A DNA stretch of 64,000 bases from NCBI GenBank assembly GCA_003478935.1, contig QUFP01000015.1:1-64000 (forward strand), read 5' to 3'. The stretch comes from Firmicutes bacterium AF25-13AC (lineage in GTDB: Bacteria > Bacillota > Clostridia > Lachnospirales > Lachnospiraceae). The notes beneath the pieces were generated by a model, which saw nothing but the letters and a program-made list of their open reading frames with translations, was not told where the DNA came from and ran no database searches. The position numbers and the translations under genes were made by a program. Positions 7,556-16,186 of this stretch are shown piece by piece (position 1 is the first letter of the stretch; each line of letters opens with the position of its first letter).

Positions 7556-10543
7556 TTACAGATCCTCTGGCTTTACTGCAACAGTAATAAGCTCAAATGG
7601 ATGATAGGAGATAACCTTGGTGCTGCCTTCGATATCCTCGATGAGATTCATAGTCTGTACCTCAAATGGGAAGGCGATCTTTCCACGGCGTCCATCCTGC
7701 TCAGACAGACGAAGAATCAGATAATGTCCGTCCTCAGAACACTTCATTGCCTGCAGATAAAGTCCACAGTTGTTTAAGGTGTCACGAAGAGCAGCAGGAA
7801 CAGTGACATTTGACTTGCAAAGAGGAACATTATATTCCATAGCAGTCTTATTTACCTGTGCCTCTACAGCATCACCGCTGTGCGGAAGGATTGTGTAGCA
7901 GAAGTCATGGTGGCCGATATCAGATGTGATATCAGGGCGGATAGTTGCACGAAGAAGACTTAAGGAAATCTCATCTTTTTCAAGGCCAACGCCGTATTTG
8001 CACTCGTTAATTATTGCAATACCGCTTCCGCTCTCAGACATATCACACCACTTATGATGGCAAACCTCAAAGCGAGCCTGTTGCCAGGAGGTGTTCTTTG
8101 TAAGATCACGTTTTACAAAGCCGGCACTTGTATCACAAACGAGCTCTCTTGTCAGAACGTCTGGTCCAAAGTTTACTTTCACAAGTTTATGCTTCTCATC
8201 CCAGTCTACGACGTTTTCAACTTCGATTGCACGAGAATCAGCAAAGAAGCGAAGAATCATCTTCCAGGTACTCTTTTCTGTTGTGAAAGTAACCGCAAAT
8301 TCAGCAGAGGTACCATCAGAAGATACAAGAGCAAGTGGCTTGTCTACGTTTAAAGCAACCTGAACATCTTTATAATTTGGCAGGATATCCCATGCATCAT
8401 AAACACCTGGGTTATCGGCATACAGATGAAGCTTGTTAAAGCCACAGCCTTCCTTAACCCACTCGCGGTCAAGCTCTTTGTCGTACAGACTTACAAAGCT
8501 TCCATCGTTTGAAAGCTTTGCGCGGTAGTAAGGAGTTTCCACAACAAGACAATCACACTTGTCACAAATTTCAGTGCTCAGCCAGTTTTCCTTGGATGGA
8601 AGAGCTGCGACAGTGCCAGTACTAAGACCGGCAAGTGTAGGAATGCTCCAGAATCCATTTACACCGTGACGAGTAATAGCTCCGTTTTCATCTTCAATGA
8701 AGGTAATTGAAGAACGAGTGAAGTTTAATGAGTTGAAATATTCATTGCCAGCAGTTAAAGCAAGCATTGCATCAAGACGCTCGGAAACGCTGCGATAATC
8801 ATTCATTGCATCCTCATATACTGGATGAATATGAGAACCTGGCAGGATATCGTGGAACTGATTTAATAAGAACTTCTTGTAGCACTCTGTCAGTTCCTCA
8901 GATGGATAAGAAGTGCCAGTTAAGGATGCGAGAGCAGCGCGAAGCTCGGTCTCACGAAGCTTAAATTCAAGAGTACGGTTTGCCTTTTTTAAATTAGACT
9001 TTGTAGTGAAGGTACCACGGTGCATCTCAAGATACAGCTCGCCATCCCAAGTAGCTAAGTTAGTGTTATCCTTTAAATTCTTATGAAGGAATGCGTCACC
9101 GCCAGTGACTTCGATTTTTGGCATAACAGAAACCTTGTCAAAACGACGAATCATTTCAAGCATTTCCTCGGTACATCCAGAACCACCGTCTCCGTAGCCA
9201 TACATATTTAGTGTTTGGCCGCCAGTTTCCTTATCCTGATAAGCTTCCCAGTTTTCCTGAATCTGGCTTGGCATGTTCCAGGTAATAAAGTGTGTCGGAG
9301 GAACGCAGGCATATACGCTGCTTCCGTCGATACCCTTCCAGATAAAGTTGTTGTGTGGGAAACGGTTTGTATCGTTCCAGGTGGACATCTTGTTAGAAAC
9401 AAAGTAATCAACACCACTCTTTTTTAGGATCTGAGGAAGAATCCAACTGTTTCCAAAAACATCCGGAAGCCATGCATTGTCTATGGTGCGTCCAAATGCC
9501 TTTCTGAAGTACATCTGTCCATACAGACACTGACGAATTAAACTCTCAGCAGACGGAATATTACAGTCAGGCTCAACATACATAGCACCAACAGGTTCAA
9601 ACTGACCAGCTGCAATCTTTTCCTTTAATTCAGCAAACAGTTCTGGATAATACTTTTCCAGTGTTTCATAGGTGTATGCCTGTGTGTGAGTATATTTAAA
9701 CTCTGGATACTGATCCATAAGACGAAGCTGAATAAGAATGGTTCTTGCATTTTTATGTACAGCATGGATACGGCGCCAATAATAAGCTATATCAAGATGA
9801 GAATGACCAACTAAAGCAACATCACCGCTGCCCTTGAAGTCCGTGTTAGAGTAGATATTCTTTTCTACATACTCAGCAGCCTGATCAACGCCTTCATAGG
9901 TGTCAAAATCAATGAAGTCAAGCGCCTTGCTCAGTTCACGGAACAAAAATTTGCGGTAGTCTTCATTAAAATACTCGCTGTGAGCGATATCCATAAATAA
10001 GATATAGTCATAAACAAGAGACTGTACATTATCACGGATAGTTGAAAGATAAGCTCCCTCGAAGATCTGGCGGCAGCCACGATGTGCAAGAGAAGCAGGG
10101 TTTCTCTCGTCATCCGGCTTAGAACGGTTATATGCTTCAATCTCAATTGTAAGATCGTCAGAATCAATATATGGATTAAGCAGGATGCGTTCACGGTTCG
10201 GGTCAACGCCGCCAACATACTTTCCATTAATTTTAACGATCATCTCAGCTGCTGTATGAAGTGTAAAGTAGATGTTTTTTCCCTTCATATGTGCTGGAAT
10301 CTGCACATGGCCGCGGATAAAGGCAGTTCCATCTGGGGTGAAATACATGTCGTCTTTCTTTAACGGACGATATTCATCAGAATAATATTCGTATTGATCT
10401 TCTGAAATCTGTCTGGCATCGCGAATCTCAAGATCTGTAATTTCAAATTTCTCTTCATAAATGCCGCGCTGCAGCCATACAAAACGAAGGTCAGTCCATT
10501 CCTCCGGTCTCATACTGCGGCGGACAACTTTTACATGAGCCAT
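7556..10543 (-). CDS. Alpha-mannosidase, glycoside hydrolase family 38
   Basis: 995-residue cytoplasmic enzyme without a signal peptide. Order: N-terminal beta domain (1-240), the GH38 (beta/alpha)7 catalytic barrel beginning at GHSHLDIAYYWR (about 247-258, zinc-binding His and Asp), the nucleophile motif WLPDVFGNS with Asp361, the helical bundle (about 520-600, containing NQFHDILPGSHIHPVYED), and a C-terminal beta-sandwich. The length and motif order are normal for bacterial GH38. ATG at 10543 follows AAAGGAT. It is the last gene of a leftward cluster with a NifU-like protein and a KdgF-like cupin. A role in trimming imported mannosides is inferred; the exact linkage is not readable. Confidence 0.93.
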   Translation of the reverse strand: MAHVKVVRRSMRPEEWTDLRFVWLQRGIYEEKFEITDLEIRDARQISEDQYEYYSDEYRPLKKDDMYFTPDGTAFIRGHVQIPAHMKGKNIYFTLHTAAEMIVKINGKYVGGVDPNRERILLNPYIDSDDLTIEIEAYNRSKPDDERNPASLAHRGCRQIFEGAYLSTIRDNVQSLVYDYILFMDIAHSEYFNEDYRKFLFRELSKALDFIDFDTYEGVDQAAEYVEKNIYSNTDFKGSGDVALVGHSHLDIAYYWRRIHAVHKNARTILIQLRLMDQYPEFKYTHTQAYTYETLEKYYPELFAELKEKIAAGQFEPVGAMYVEPDCNIPSAESLIRQCLYGQMYFRKAFGRTIDNAWLPDVFGNSWILPQILKKSGVDYFVSNKMSTWNDTNRFPHNNFIWKGIDGSSVYACVPPTHFITWNMPSQIQENWEAYQDKETGGQTLNMYGYGDGGSGCTEEMLEMIRRFDKVSVMPKIEVTGGDAFLHKNLKDNTNLATWDGELYLEMHRGTFTTKSNLKKANRTLEFKLRETELRAALASLTGTSYPSEELTECYKKFLLNQFHDILPGSHIHPVYEDAMNDYRSVSERLDAMLALTAGNEYFNSLNFTRSSITFIEDENGAITRHGVNGFWSIPTLAGLSTGTVAALPSKENWLSTEICDKCDCLVVETPYYRAKLSNDGSFVSLYDKELDREWVKEGCGFNKLHLYADNPGVYDAWDILPNYKDVQVALNVDKPLALVSSDGTSAEFAVTFTTEKSTWKMILRFFADSRAIEVENVVDWDEKHKLVKVNFGPDVLTRELVCDTSAGFVKRDLTKNTSWQQARFEVCHHKWCDMSESGSGIAIINECKYGVGLEKDEISLSLLRATIRPDITSDIGHHDFCYTILPHSGDAVEAQVNKTAMEYNVPLCKSNVTVPAALRDTLNNCGLYLQAMKCSEDGHYLILRLSEQDGRRGKIAFPFEVQTMNLIEDIEGSTKVISYHPFELITVAVKPEDL

Positions 10544-10575
10544 AGTAAAATCCTTTCATATATGTAATTAATTAT

Positions 10576-10624
10576 GATGCCTACGAATGCTTTGATACTT
10601 CGCATCTCTCGCAATTCTAAAAAC
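10576..10624 (-). repeat. Dispersed nested-hairpin repeat, copy 1
   Basis: Read on the minus strand this is GTTTTTAGAATTGCGAGAG...TTCGTAGGCATC, matching copies at 11531-11580 and 50858-50907. The inner stem here is GATGC/GTATC instead of GTTGC/GCAAC, so both arms changed while pairing (with one G-U) was kept. It is preceded by a larger hairpin (GTCTCAA with TTGAGAC, within 10625-10690), and the whole structure starts at the stop codon of the NifU-like gene. It therefore lies in the spacer between that gene and the alpha-mannosidase. Confidence 0.75.
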
Positions 10625-10692
10625 ATTCGGGTCTCAAGGTCACAAACTTCCTCATGCAAACATGATCAGCTTGCGACTTTGAGACTCTGGCA

Positions 10693-10929
10693 TCACACGT
10701 TGTCCCAGAAGAATGGCTTCTTGCGGACAGCAGTGATCTCAACAGTTTCACCCTTTGCTTCTTTGATTTGCTGGGCAATCCAGTCTACGCAGCGGTTTAA
10801 AATCAGACATTTAGAACACTCGCCGCGGAAGATCAGAGTCAGTTTTTTATTTTCATAGGAGACAAACTCGACCCAGCCGCCATCACCCTGGAGCTTTGGA
10901 GCCAGAACATTTTCAATATATTCTTTCAT
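10693..10929 (-). CDS. NifU C-terminal-domain-like small protein
   Basis: 78 residues. The motif series matches the C-terminal NifU scaffold fold: LAPKLQGDGGWVEFV (residues 9-23), a central LTLIFRGECSKC with the two Cys in CxxC spacing, and an additional Cys in LNRC. Stand-alone domains of this type bind or transfer Fe-S clusters; that role is inferred. The ATG at 10929 follows AAAGGATAACGCC, a good ribosome site, whereas the open frame upstream lacks one. It lies 34 bases downstream of the cupin gene. Pairing of an Fe-S-carrier-like protein with a sugar enzyme is unusual. Confidence 0.7.
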   Translation of the reverse strand: MKEYIENVLAPKLQGDGGWVEFVSYENKKLTLIFRGECSKCLILNRCVDWIAQQIKEAKGETVEITAVRKKPFFWDNV

Positions 10930-10963
10930 GGCGTTATCCTTTCTCTTTATTAAAAATTGATCC

Positions 10964-11290
10964 TTATTTCTTGATGAAATCCTCACGCATTGGTGTAAAA
11001 ACATCGCACAGAACACCAGCCTCAAGACATTCACATCCGTGAAGACTATTGGATGGCATTAAAATGCTGTCACCTGCGTTTACTACCTGAGTTTCTCCAT
11101 CAATTGTGAAGGCGAAACTTCCCTTTACGATGTAAGTAGTCTGAACGTGTGGATGAGTGTGGAAATTACCCTTAGCTCCCTTTTCAAATGTGATCTCACA
11201 CATCATAACCTGATCGCTATAAGCCATTACCTTGCGGGAAACACCTGGCTCACATGGTGTAGCAGTTACCGTATTGTTGTGTACAAACAT
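10964..11290 (-). CDS. kdgF: Cupin-domain protein, KdgF-like
   Basis: 108-residue single-domain cupin. The first cupin motif is visible as EKGAKGNFHTHPHVQTTYIVKG (about 36-57; metal-binding His, His), and the second as NAGDSILMPSNSLHGCECLE (about 71-90). The ending GVLCDVFTPMREDF closely resembles KdgF proteins, which linearise 4,5-unsaturated uronates released by pectin or alginate lyases. That assignment is from family resemblance and fits the neighbouring uronate genes. It is the first gene of the leftward cluster; ATG at 11290 follows CGGAGGTTTC. A generic metal-dependent cupin remains possible. Confidence 0.75.
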   Translation of the reverse strand: MFVHNNTVTATPCEPGVSRKVMAYSDQVMMCEITFEKGAKGNFHTHPHVQTTYIVKGSFAFTIDGETQVVNAGDSILMPSNSLHGCECLEAGVLCDVFTPMREDFIKK

Positions 11291-11344
11291 AATGAAACCT
11301 CCGTAAATTGTAAATTTTAATCTGGATAAAAATCCTTTATGTTA

Positions 11345-11373
11345 AGTATACCATAAAAATTGACAAATGACAG
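11345..11373 (-). promoter_or_regulatory. Promoter of the cupin/NifU-like/alpha-mannosidase cluster
   Basis: Minus strand CTGTCA (11373-11368), 17 bases, TATACT (11350-11345), about 55 bases upstream of the cupin start. Confidence 0.6.
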
Positions 11374-11419
11374 GACACTTTTCAGGGAAAATACAACAGA
11401 TTTTATAATTATGATACTA

Positions 11420-11479
11420 GGGTCAAAAGCTCCAAAAGCCGTTCGTGCTTGCACGATAAGGCTTTTGAGCTTGGGACCC
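11420..11479 (+). repeat. Long palindromic repeat with TCGTGCTTGCACGA core, copy 1
   Basis: Left arm GGGTCAAAAGCTCCAAAAGCC pairs with GGCTTTTGAGCTTGGGACCC, enclosing a second hairpin TCGTGC-TT-GCACGA. A second copy with the same core and the same flanking ACTAGGGT and ATAAG lies at 47363-47434. It is in the 328-base gap between the cupin promoter and the 11619 gene and has no T tract after it. Confidence 0.75.
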
Positions 11480-11480
11480 G

Positions 11481-11537
11481 CAAAAACATGAGGATGCAGC
11501 GATTTTCAAAGAAAATCAGCGAATCCGAATGTTTTTA
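11481..11537 (+). repeat. Second hairpin of the 11.4-11.6 kb array
   Basis: AAAAACAT...ATGTTTTT closes a stem with internal GGAT/ATCC and a perfect 7-bp GATTTTC/GAAAATC apical stem. It sits between the 11420 palindrome and the 11531 repeat, overlapping the first bases of the latter. Confidence 0.65.
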
Positions 11538-11580
11538 GAATTGCGAAAGTTGCATAGCAACGGAGCAATTCGTGGGTATC
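11531..11580 (+). repeat. Dispersed nested-hairpin repeat, copy 2
   Basis: GTTTTTAGAATTGC, then GTTGC-ATA-GCAAC nested inside GAATTGC/GCAATTC, ending CGTGGGTATC. 46 of 50 positions match the 50858 copy. A further short stem, GTTGGGG/CCCCAAC, follows at about 11583-11611, so this gap holds four hairpins in a row. Confidence 0.8.
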
Positions 11581-11618
11581 GGTTGGGGGCAAAATACTTT
11601 TAGACCCCAACATCATAA

Positions 11619-12320
11619 TTAATTTCCCCAAAGGCAATATTTTATAAAATCTTGAATAACGTCGGGATGATTTTTGTCGGTGCAGACAGAAAGAGAAGAT
11701 CCGTCTGAGAGAGGAAGTTTAGACGAAAGGTAACTGTCATCAAGCGAAATTCCGGTATGGATTTTGTTTCCGTTCCCATCAATGGCTGTTAAAAGACGGT
11801 TTTCTTTTTCAAGTTTTTCATATAAATCTTCAGAAAGAAAAGAAGAAAGATCAAGGCAGGCATTTTGTGCCGTGTAGTAGGAAAACATTTGTGGAACTGT
11901 AATTAAAACGTCTACCGTATCAGTTGCAAGAAGCGAGGTTAACTTAATGTTTGATGCGGTGTTATAATACTGGTCATAAACTTCTTTGTTGCTGTCATCA
12001 ACAGATAAAGAACAGTCAAAAATAGTGTTTTTCTTCCAAGTTTTGTCAAAGCCATTTTTTTCTTCAAATTCCTTTTGAACAACAGAAAAATCAGAGGAGA
12101 GAAGACTTGTTTCATTTACTGTTACGCAGTAAAGCATGGTATCCTGAAGATTACGGTAGATGCATGCGCCTGCTTCATATAAAAGAAATATGACTAGAAA
12201 AAATGCAAAAATCTGGAGCTTATAATATTCCCATATATACCATAGTCGATCTTCAATGCTCATCTGTTTTAATTTTTCAAGCTCAGTTTTAAAGGTTTTA
12301 TTTATATTATTTTGTTTCAA
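11619..12320 (-). CDS. Single-pass membrane protein with extracytoplasmic domain, unknown
   Basis: 233 residues: a charged cytoplasmic N-terminus with DRLWYIWEYYKLQ just before one hydrophobic helix (about 32-52), then a soluble outside domain of about 180 residues. The pre-helix Trp/Tyr-rich motif recurs in Lachnospiraceae proteins found beside sugar ABC transporters, where the outer domain resembles part of a binding protein; I see no definite family. Its ATG overlaps the end of the histidine kinase gene by four bases (ATGA), so it is translationally coupled to the YesM/YesN pair. A role in signal input to that kinase is inferred. Confidence 0.7.
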   Translation of the reverse strand: MKQNNINKTFKTELEKLKQMSIEDRLWYIWEYYKLQIFAFFLVIFLLYEAGACIYRNLQDTMLYCVTVNETSLLSSDFSVVQKEFEEKNGFDKTWKKNTIFDCSLSVDDSNKEVYDQYYNTASNIKLTSLLATDTVDVLITVPQMFSYYTAQNACLDLSSFLSEDLYEKLEKENRLLTAIDGNGNKIHTGISLDDSYLSSKLPLSDGSSLSVCTDKNHPDVIQDFIKYCLWGN

Positions 12321-14143
12321 TGATGTTCCTCCTCAAAATCAGGAATCGGATAAATAAAGGGGATCCTGATCTGTACAATATTTTCATAATATGGAATAGA
12401 AGAAAAGGTGATTTTGACCGTTTCTCCGTAGAAAAATACGAGTCTTTGATAGACATTATTAAGACCAACATGCTTTTGTCCGTCTGTACCTGTGTGTAAA
12501 ATTTGTGTCGCTCTTTCAATATCAATTCCTGCGCCATTGTCAATCACACGAAGATATAACCATGGATCATCACGGTAAACTTCAATTTTTATGGATGGCA
12601 CATCGAGATAGCTAGAACTGTTGTCAAGTCCAAAACCATGACGAATAGAGTTTTCAACAAGCGGCTGAAGAATGATTTTTAATATTTCATAGGAGAGCAG
12701 TTCCTTTTGAATGTCGCTTGTAAAGCATATCTTATGGCTAAAACGGTAATTCATTATGTTGACATAGGCCTGAACGTGTGCAAGTTCCTTTGAGATTGAA
12801 ATCAGCTCGCCTCCAAAATTAAGACCGATTCGCATAAAGTCAGCTAAATTTTGAATCATCATGGAGGCATTTTTGGTGTGATTGCTGTAGACTTCCATAT
12901 TGATATATTCAAGCGTGTTATATAGAAAATGTGGATTGATCTGCTCTGAAAAAAGTCGTATCTCAGCATTGTATTTGGCTTGACGCTCCAGCTTAATCTG
13001 TTCGATTTGCTGCTGAATTGTCTGATACATGGAATCAAGTGATTTACTTAGCTGACCAAGTTCATCTGACTGGGTTAAAATCTGACTTGAATCATAAGTC
13101 TGATTTTCAATGGCAGATACAGCACCGATTAGTTTAGAGAGTGATCTGGTAATCAGATTGGAGGCAATCAGTGTACCAACAGTGATTGTCAAAAGTACAA
13201 CTAAAATAGCAAGATACAGATAATGCTGGATAGTACGAAGCGATGACAGCAGCTGGTCCACCGAAATTAAATTAGCCAGACAAAGCGATCTGTTTCCAAT
13301 TCGATTTAAGATCAGATAGGCATCATCTTGTTCAATAGTAAGAGAATTTTTGCGAACTGGAAGAGGATGAAGCGCATCACTGTCAGAAGAGTCGCTGTTC
13401 TTTCTTGAAGCATTTACGATAAGATTGCCAGAGTCGGTTAGATAGTAAGCTCCTTCAGAGCTTCGTTCGCTGTAAGTATGAAGAAAATCGCGAACCATTC
13501 CTGCATCAAGCAAGAGAAATAAAATGGCATCAGACGATTCAACGCTGTCTGCTACAATCACAATGGTCGTATTTTCCATATAGGTGAGAGGAATGGCAAT
13601 AGGAATTACAGTCTGCTGATCTAAAAATGGGCTTGTCTGAGCTGCAAGGACTGTGATGCCAGAGATGGACTCAGCAGGATTTCCAAGAGTATAATCAGTG
13701 GCTGACAAAAGGCTTTCACTAAAATTGTGGTAAACCATTCCGGTTTTGCTTGTTATTAAAGCAGAGCGAATCAGTGAGCTAGATACATACAGATCATGAA
13801 GTGTATCCTGAAGGTCACTGTTAAGTTTGATATAATCATCATTTTTGCAGCGCTGTATTCGAGAAAATTTGTTGCTAAATTCAGTTGTTCCGCAAATATC
13901 AACGAACCGTGTTGTGATAGAAGAAAGTGCACTTTCAAATGCCTGAGCCGTGCTGATCGTATTATTTTCAGCGCGTGTCAGTGCATGTGATAAAAAATAA
14001 TTTCGCAAAAAGATCTGTGACCCCAAACTGATGAAAAGCAGGCTTGCCACAACAATAAGTGTAGTGGCAAACCAACTTTTTATCATTATATGGCGTGAGG
14101 GTCGAAAATGATCAATAAATTTTTTCAATTGTTTCATCGTCAT
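12317..14143 (-). CDS. YesM-type sensor histidine kinase
   Basis: 608 residues. One transmembrane helix near 22-44, a large extracellular sensor region, a second helix near 305-328, a HAMP linker, then the His-kinase core of the LytS/YesM type: INPHFLYNTLEY with His405 as the phosphorylation site, LVENSIRHGFG (N box), DNGAGI (G1) and GLNNVYQRL (G2). These kinases pair with YesN-type AraC regulators to control sugar ABC operons. It lies between the regulator gene (27 bases upstream) and the 233-residue membrane protein. Two ATGs (14143 and 14137) are possible starts. Confidence 0.93.
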   Translation of the reverse strand: MTMKQLKKFIDHFRPSRHIMIKSWFATTLIVVASLLFISLGSQIFLRNYFLSHALTRAENNTISTAQAFESALSSITTRFVDICGTTEFSNKFSRIQRCKNDDYIKLNSDLQDTLHDLYVSSSLIRSALITSKTGMVYHNFSESLLSATDYTLGNPAESISGITVLAAQTSPFLDQQTVIPIAIPLTYMENTTIVIVADSVESSDAILFLLLDAGMVRDFLHTYSERSSEGAYYLTDSGNLIVNASRKNSDSSDSDALHPLPVRKNSLTIEQDDAYLILNRIGNRSLCLANLISVDQLLSSLRTIQHYLYLAILVVLLTITVGTLIASNLITRSLSKLIGAVSAIENQTYDSSQILTQSDELGQLSKSLDSMYQTIQQQIEQIKLERQAKYNAEIRLFSEQINPHFLYNTLEYINMEVYSNHTKNASMMIQNLADFMRIGLNFGGELISISKELAHVQAYVNIMNYRFSHKICFTSDIQKELLSYEILKIILQPLVENSIRHGFGLDNSSSYLDVPSIKIEVYRDDPWLYLRVIDNGAGIDIERATQILHTGTDGQKHVGLNNVYQRLVFFYGETVKITFSSIPYYENIVQIRIPFIYPIPDFEEEHH

Positions 14144-14169
14144 ATAAAAGTATTGTAGTGTGGTCTGTA

Positions 14170-15732
14170 CTATCGGTTTTGATAGTCAGAAGGAGAAATT
14201 CCAGTGACATTTTTAAACGCTCTTGAGAAAGAGCGATAGTCTTGATAGCCGGTCGCATAAGCAATTTCGCTGATACTAAGCCGCTGCTCTAAAAGAAGCT
14301 TTTTGGCAAGATCTGTTCGGGCATTCAGTACGTAATCACGGAAATTTTGTCCAGTTTTTGTTTTAAAGTAAATCGTAAAATAAGATTCACTTAAGTTGAC
14401 AGTGGCAGCTACATTTTTTGCTTTTAGGTTGCTGCTTATGTGATTTTTAATATATTCCTTAGCAGCCTCAATAATAGGATCTGAGGATTTTTTTTGGCGT
14501 TTATAGCTTTCTGAAAGCGACAGAAAACCAGCTGTCAGCCATTCAATCAGTTCTGTGATTGTGTGACATAACAGTACATCATCTGGGCGTATAGGCTCTT
14601 CTGGTGAAAGTTCTGTGTGTTTTGCAAGAAAACGTACACGTATGTTTGTCAGTACGTGAATACACATGCCGCGGATAAAATCAGGCGGAGGTAGCAGTGT
14701 AAGAAAGAGCGAGTGCACAAATTGGGCACAACATCTTTTTATTTCATCAGGATCATTGCGCTCAATGCAGGCAATCATTGGATCATATGCAATTGATGAA
14801 GGAGAAAATGAAGGCTTTTGGCGGCAGACCATGGTATCGTCATATACATCATTTTCACGTTCATATATGTGATAAGATAATGCGCGAAGTGCGTCTGTGT
14901 AAGCGGCGGCAGCTTGTTCAGTCTGATCGGCAAGTGTACTGATAGCAGTATAAAAACGGATACCAGTTTGCTGCTTTAAATGGCAAAGTATACTTGCAAT
15001 AGGTTCTCGGATTGCACAAAGCTCCTTATTTTGAGCGTCAGAAATAAGAAGTACAAGCTGTTTTTCGCGAAGAATCCAGGCTTCAATAGACCGGTCAGAA
15101 AAAGCACTGATAAATAGAGGCTTTGCCAGTTTAAGCGCATGCAAGAGCTTGTCACTTGAGGTTGCTGCTGAACAGACAATAACGCGATACGGATTATCAA
15201 ACAGCGTAAGAGAAAGCATCGTGCAGCGCCGTTTTATGTCACTGTCATCGCGAATCTCATTTAATAAAAGCTGATTCAAAAAGAAAATTTTAGAACTTTC
15301 CATTAATTCATCTAAATTTTTAGCAGCAGAAGAAGAATGATGATGTGAGAGAATCTCAGCATATTGACGAGATAGCTCATCCTTAAATTCTTCAATCTTT
15401 AACGGTTTTAAAAAATAGCCGTTTGCACCATAGCGAATTGCTTTTTGTGCAAGGTAAAAATCGTCATATCCGCTTAAAATTAAAAAACGACAGGTGATTC
15501 CTGCAGCTTTAGTTTGGCGGATTACCTCAAGTCCATCAATTTGAGGCATTTTAATATCAATTATAACAAGATCCGGGAGATAGCTTCTGATTAAATCAAG
15601 TGCCTCCTGGCCGTTAGAAGCAACAGCTACTACCTTAGCATGATATTGCTCCCAGGGAATGGCATTTTGGAGACCGTTTCGAATGGCAGCTTCATCATCA
15701 GCAAGCAGAACCCGGATAGAAATGGATTCCAT
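14170..15732 (-). CDS. YesN-type response regulator with AraC DNA-binding domain
   Basis: 520 residues. The receiver domain (about 6-125) shows ADDE at 11-14, the phospho-acceptor Asp59 in LVIIDIKMP and the Lys near 109 (YFLKPL). A long central linker follows. The C-terminal ~100 residues form two AraC helix-turn-helix motifs with SISEIAYATGYQDYRSFSRAFKNVTGISPSDYQ. The frame is open to 15825, but the ATG at 15732 follows AAGGAGGAAC exactly spaced. It heads a leftward regulator-kinase-membrane protein operon and is divergent from the sugar ABC operon at 16187, its most likely target. Confidence 0.94.
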   Translation of the reverse strand: MESISIRVLLADDEAAIRNGLQNAIPWEQYHAKVVAVASNGQEALDLIRSYLPDLVIIDIKMPQIDGLEVIRQTKAAGITCRFLILSGYDDFYLAQKAIRYGANGYFLKPLKIEEFKDELSRQYAEILSHHHSSSAAKNLDELMESSKIFFLNQLLLNEIRDDSDIKRRCTMLSLTLFDNPYRVIVCSAATSSDKLLHALKLAKPLFISAFSDRSIEAWILREKQLVLLISDAQNKELCAIREPIASILCHLKQQTGIRFYTAISTLADQTEQAAAAYTDALRALSYHIYERENDVYDDTMVCRQKPSFSPSSIAYDPMIACIERNDPDEIKRCCAQFVHSLFLTLLPPPDFIRGMCIHVLTNIRVRFLAKHTELSPEEPIRPDDVLLCHTITELIEWLTAGFLSLSESYKRQKKSSDPIIEAAKEYIKNHISSNLKAKNVAATVNLSESYFTIYFKTKTGQNFRDYVLNARTDLAKKLLLEQRLSISEIAYATGYQDYRSFSRAFKNVTGISPSDYQNR

Positions 15733-15853
15733 GAAAGTTCCTCCTTGTTTTGAAATTTCTGGTTTTGTATGTTTGTTACGCACATATGCTAGTGTCATTT
15801 TAACATGAATGGAGCAGAAAAGCAACTTTTAAACGTAAGCCAATATTTATAGC

Positions 15854-15988
15854 AAAGCCCGAAGGTGAATGGATTTCACGAGCCGGACACTTGGAGCAGG
15901 TCTTTCAAAGTAATGTATAATAAGAAAGAACATAAAAGGAACCTGCGGAGTTTGGTCCGGCGACGAAACCATTGCACCGAAGGGCTTT
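15854..15988. repeat. Large imperfect inverted repeat in a divergent promoter region
   Basis: Two arms of about 48 bases pair across a 39-base centre. Matching blocks are AAAGCCC/GGGCTTT, GGTG/CACC, AATGG/CCATT, TTTC/GAAA, GCCGGAC/GTCCGGC and GCAGGT/ACCTGC. The centre adds TCTTTC/GAAAGA and contains TATAAT at 15926-15931. It lies in the 454-base gap between the response regulator and the sugar-binding protein. No open frame of note is inside. Confidence 0.75.
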
Positions 15989-16037
15989 CGTAACCTTGAC
16001 GCGTGAACTGTAACCAACAAAATGAATAATTGAAAAA

Positions 16038-16109
16038 TGTCACATGATGGAAAGTGTTACATAATCCATGGAAAATGATGTTGAAAATTGTTACAATTCA
16101 TGATAAAAC
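16038..16109 (+). promoter_or_regulatory. Phased operator repeats and promoter of the sugar ABC operon
   Basis: Three related octamers lie at 16038 (TGTCACAT), 16055 (TGTTACAT) and 16089 (TGTTACAA): spacings of 17 and 34 bases, that is, multiples of 17. The third lies within the spacer of a candidate promoter, TTGAAA at 16081-16086, 17 bases, TAAAAC at 16104-16109. The -10 is weak, as expected for an activator-dependent promoter. These are candidate sites for the adjacent YesN-type regulator; that link is inference. Confidence 0.5.
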
Positions 16110-16186
16110 ATAGCCATAGCAAACAGCAATCCGAGTTTTATTGTGAAACTGGATAAGCTGTAAAGGAATTTAAGGAGGACTTTCTA

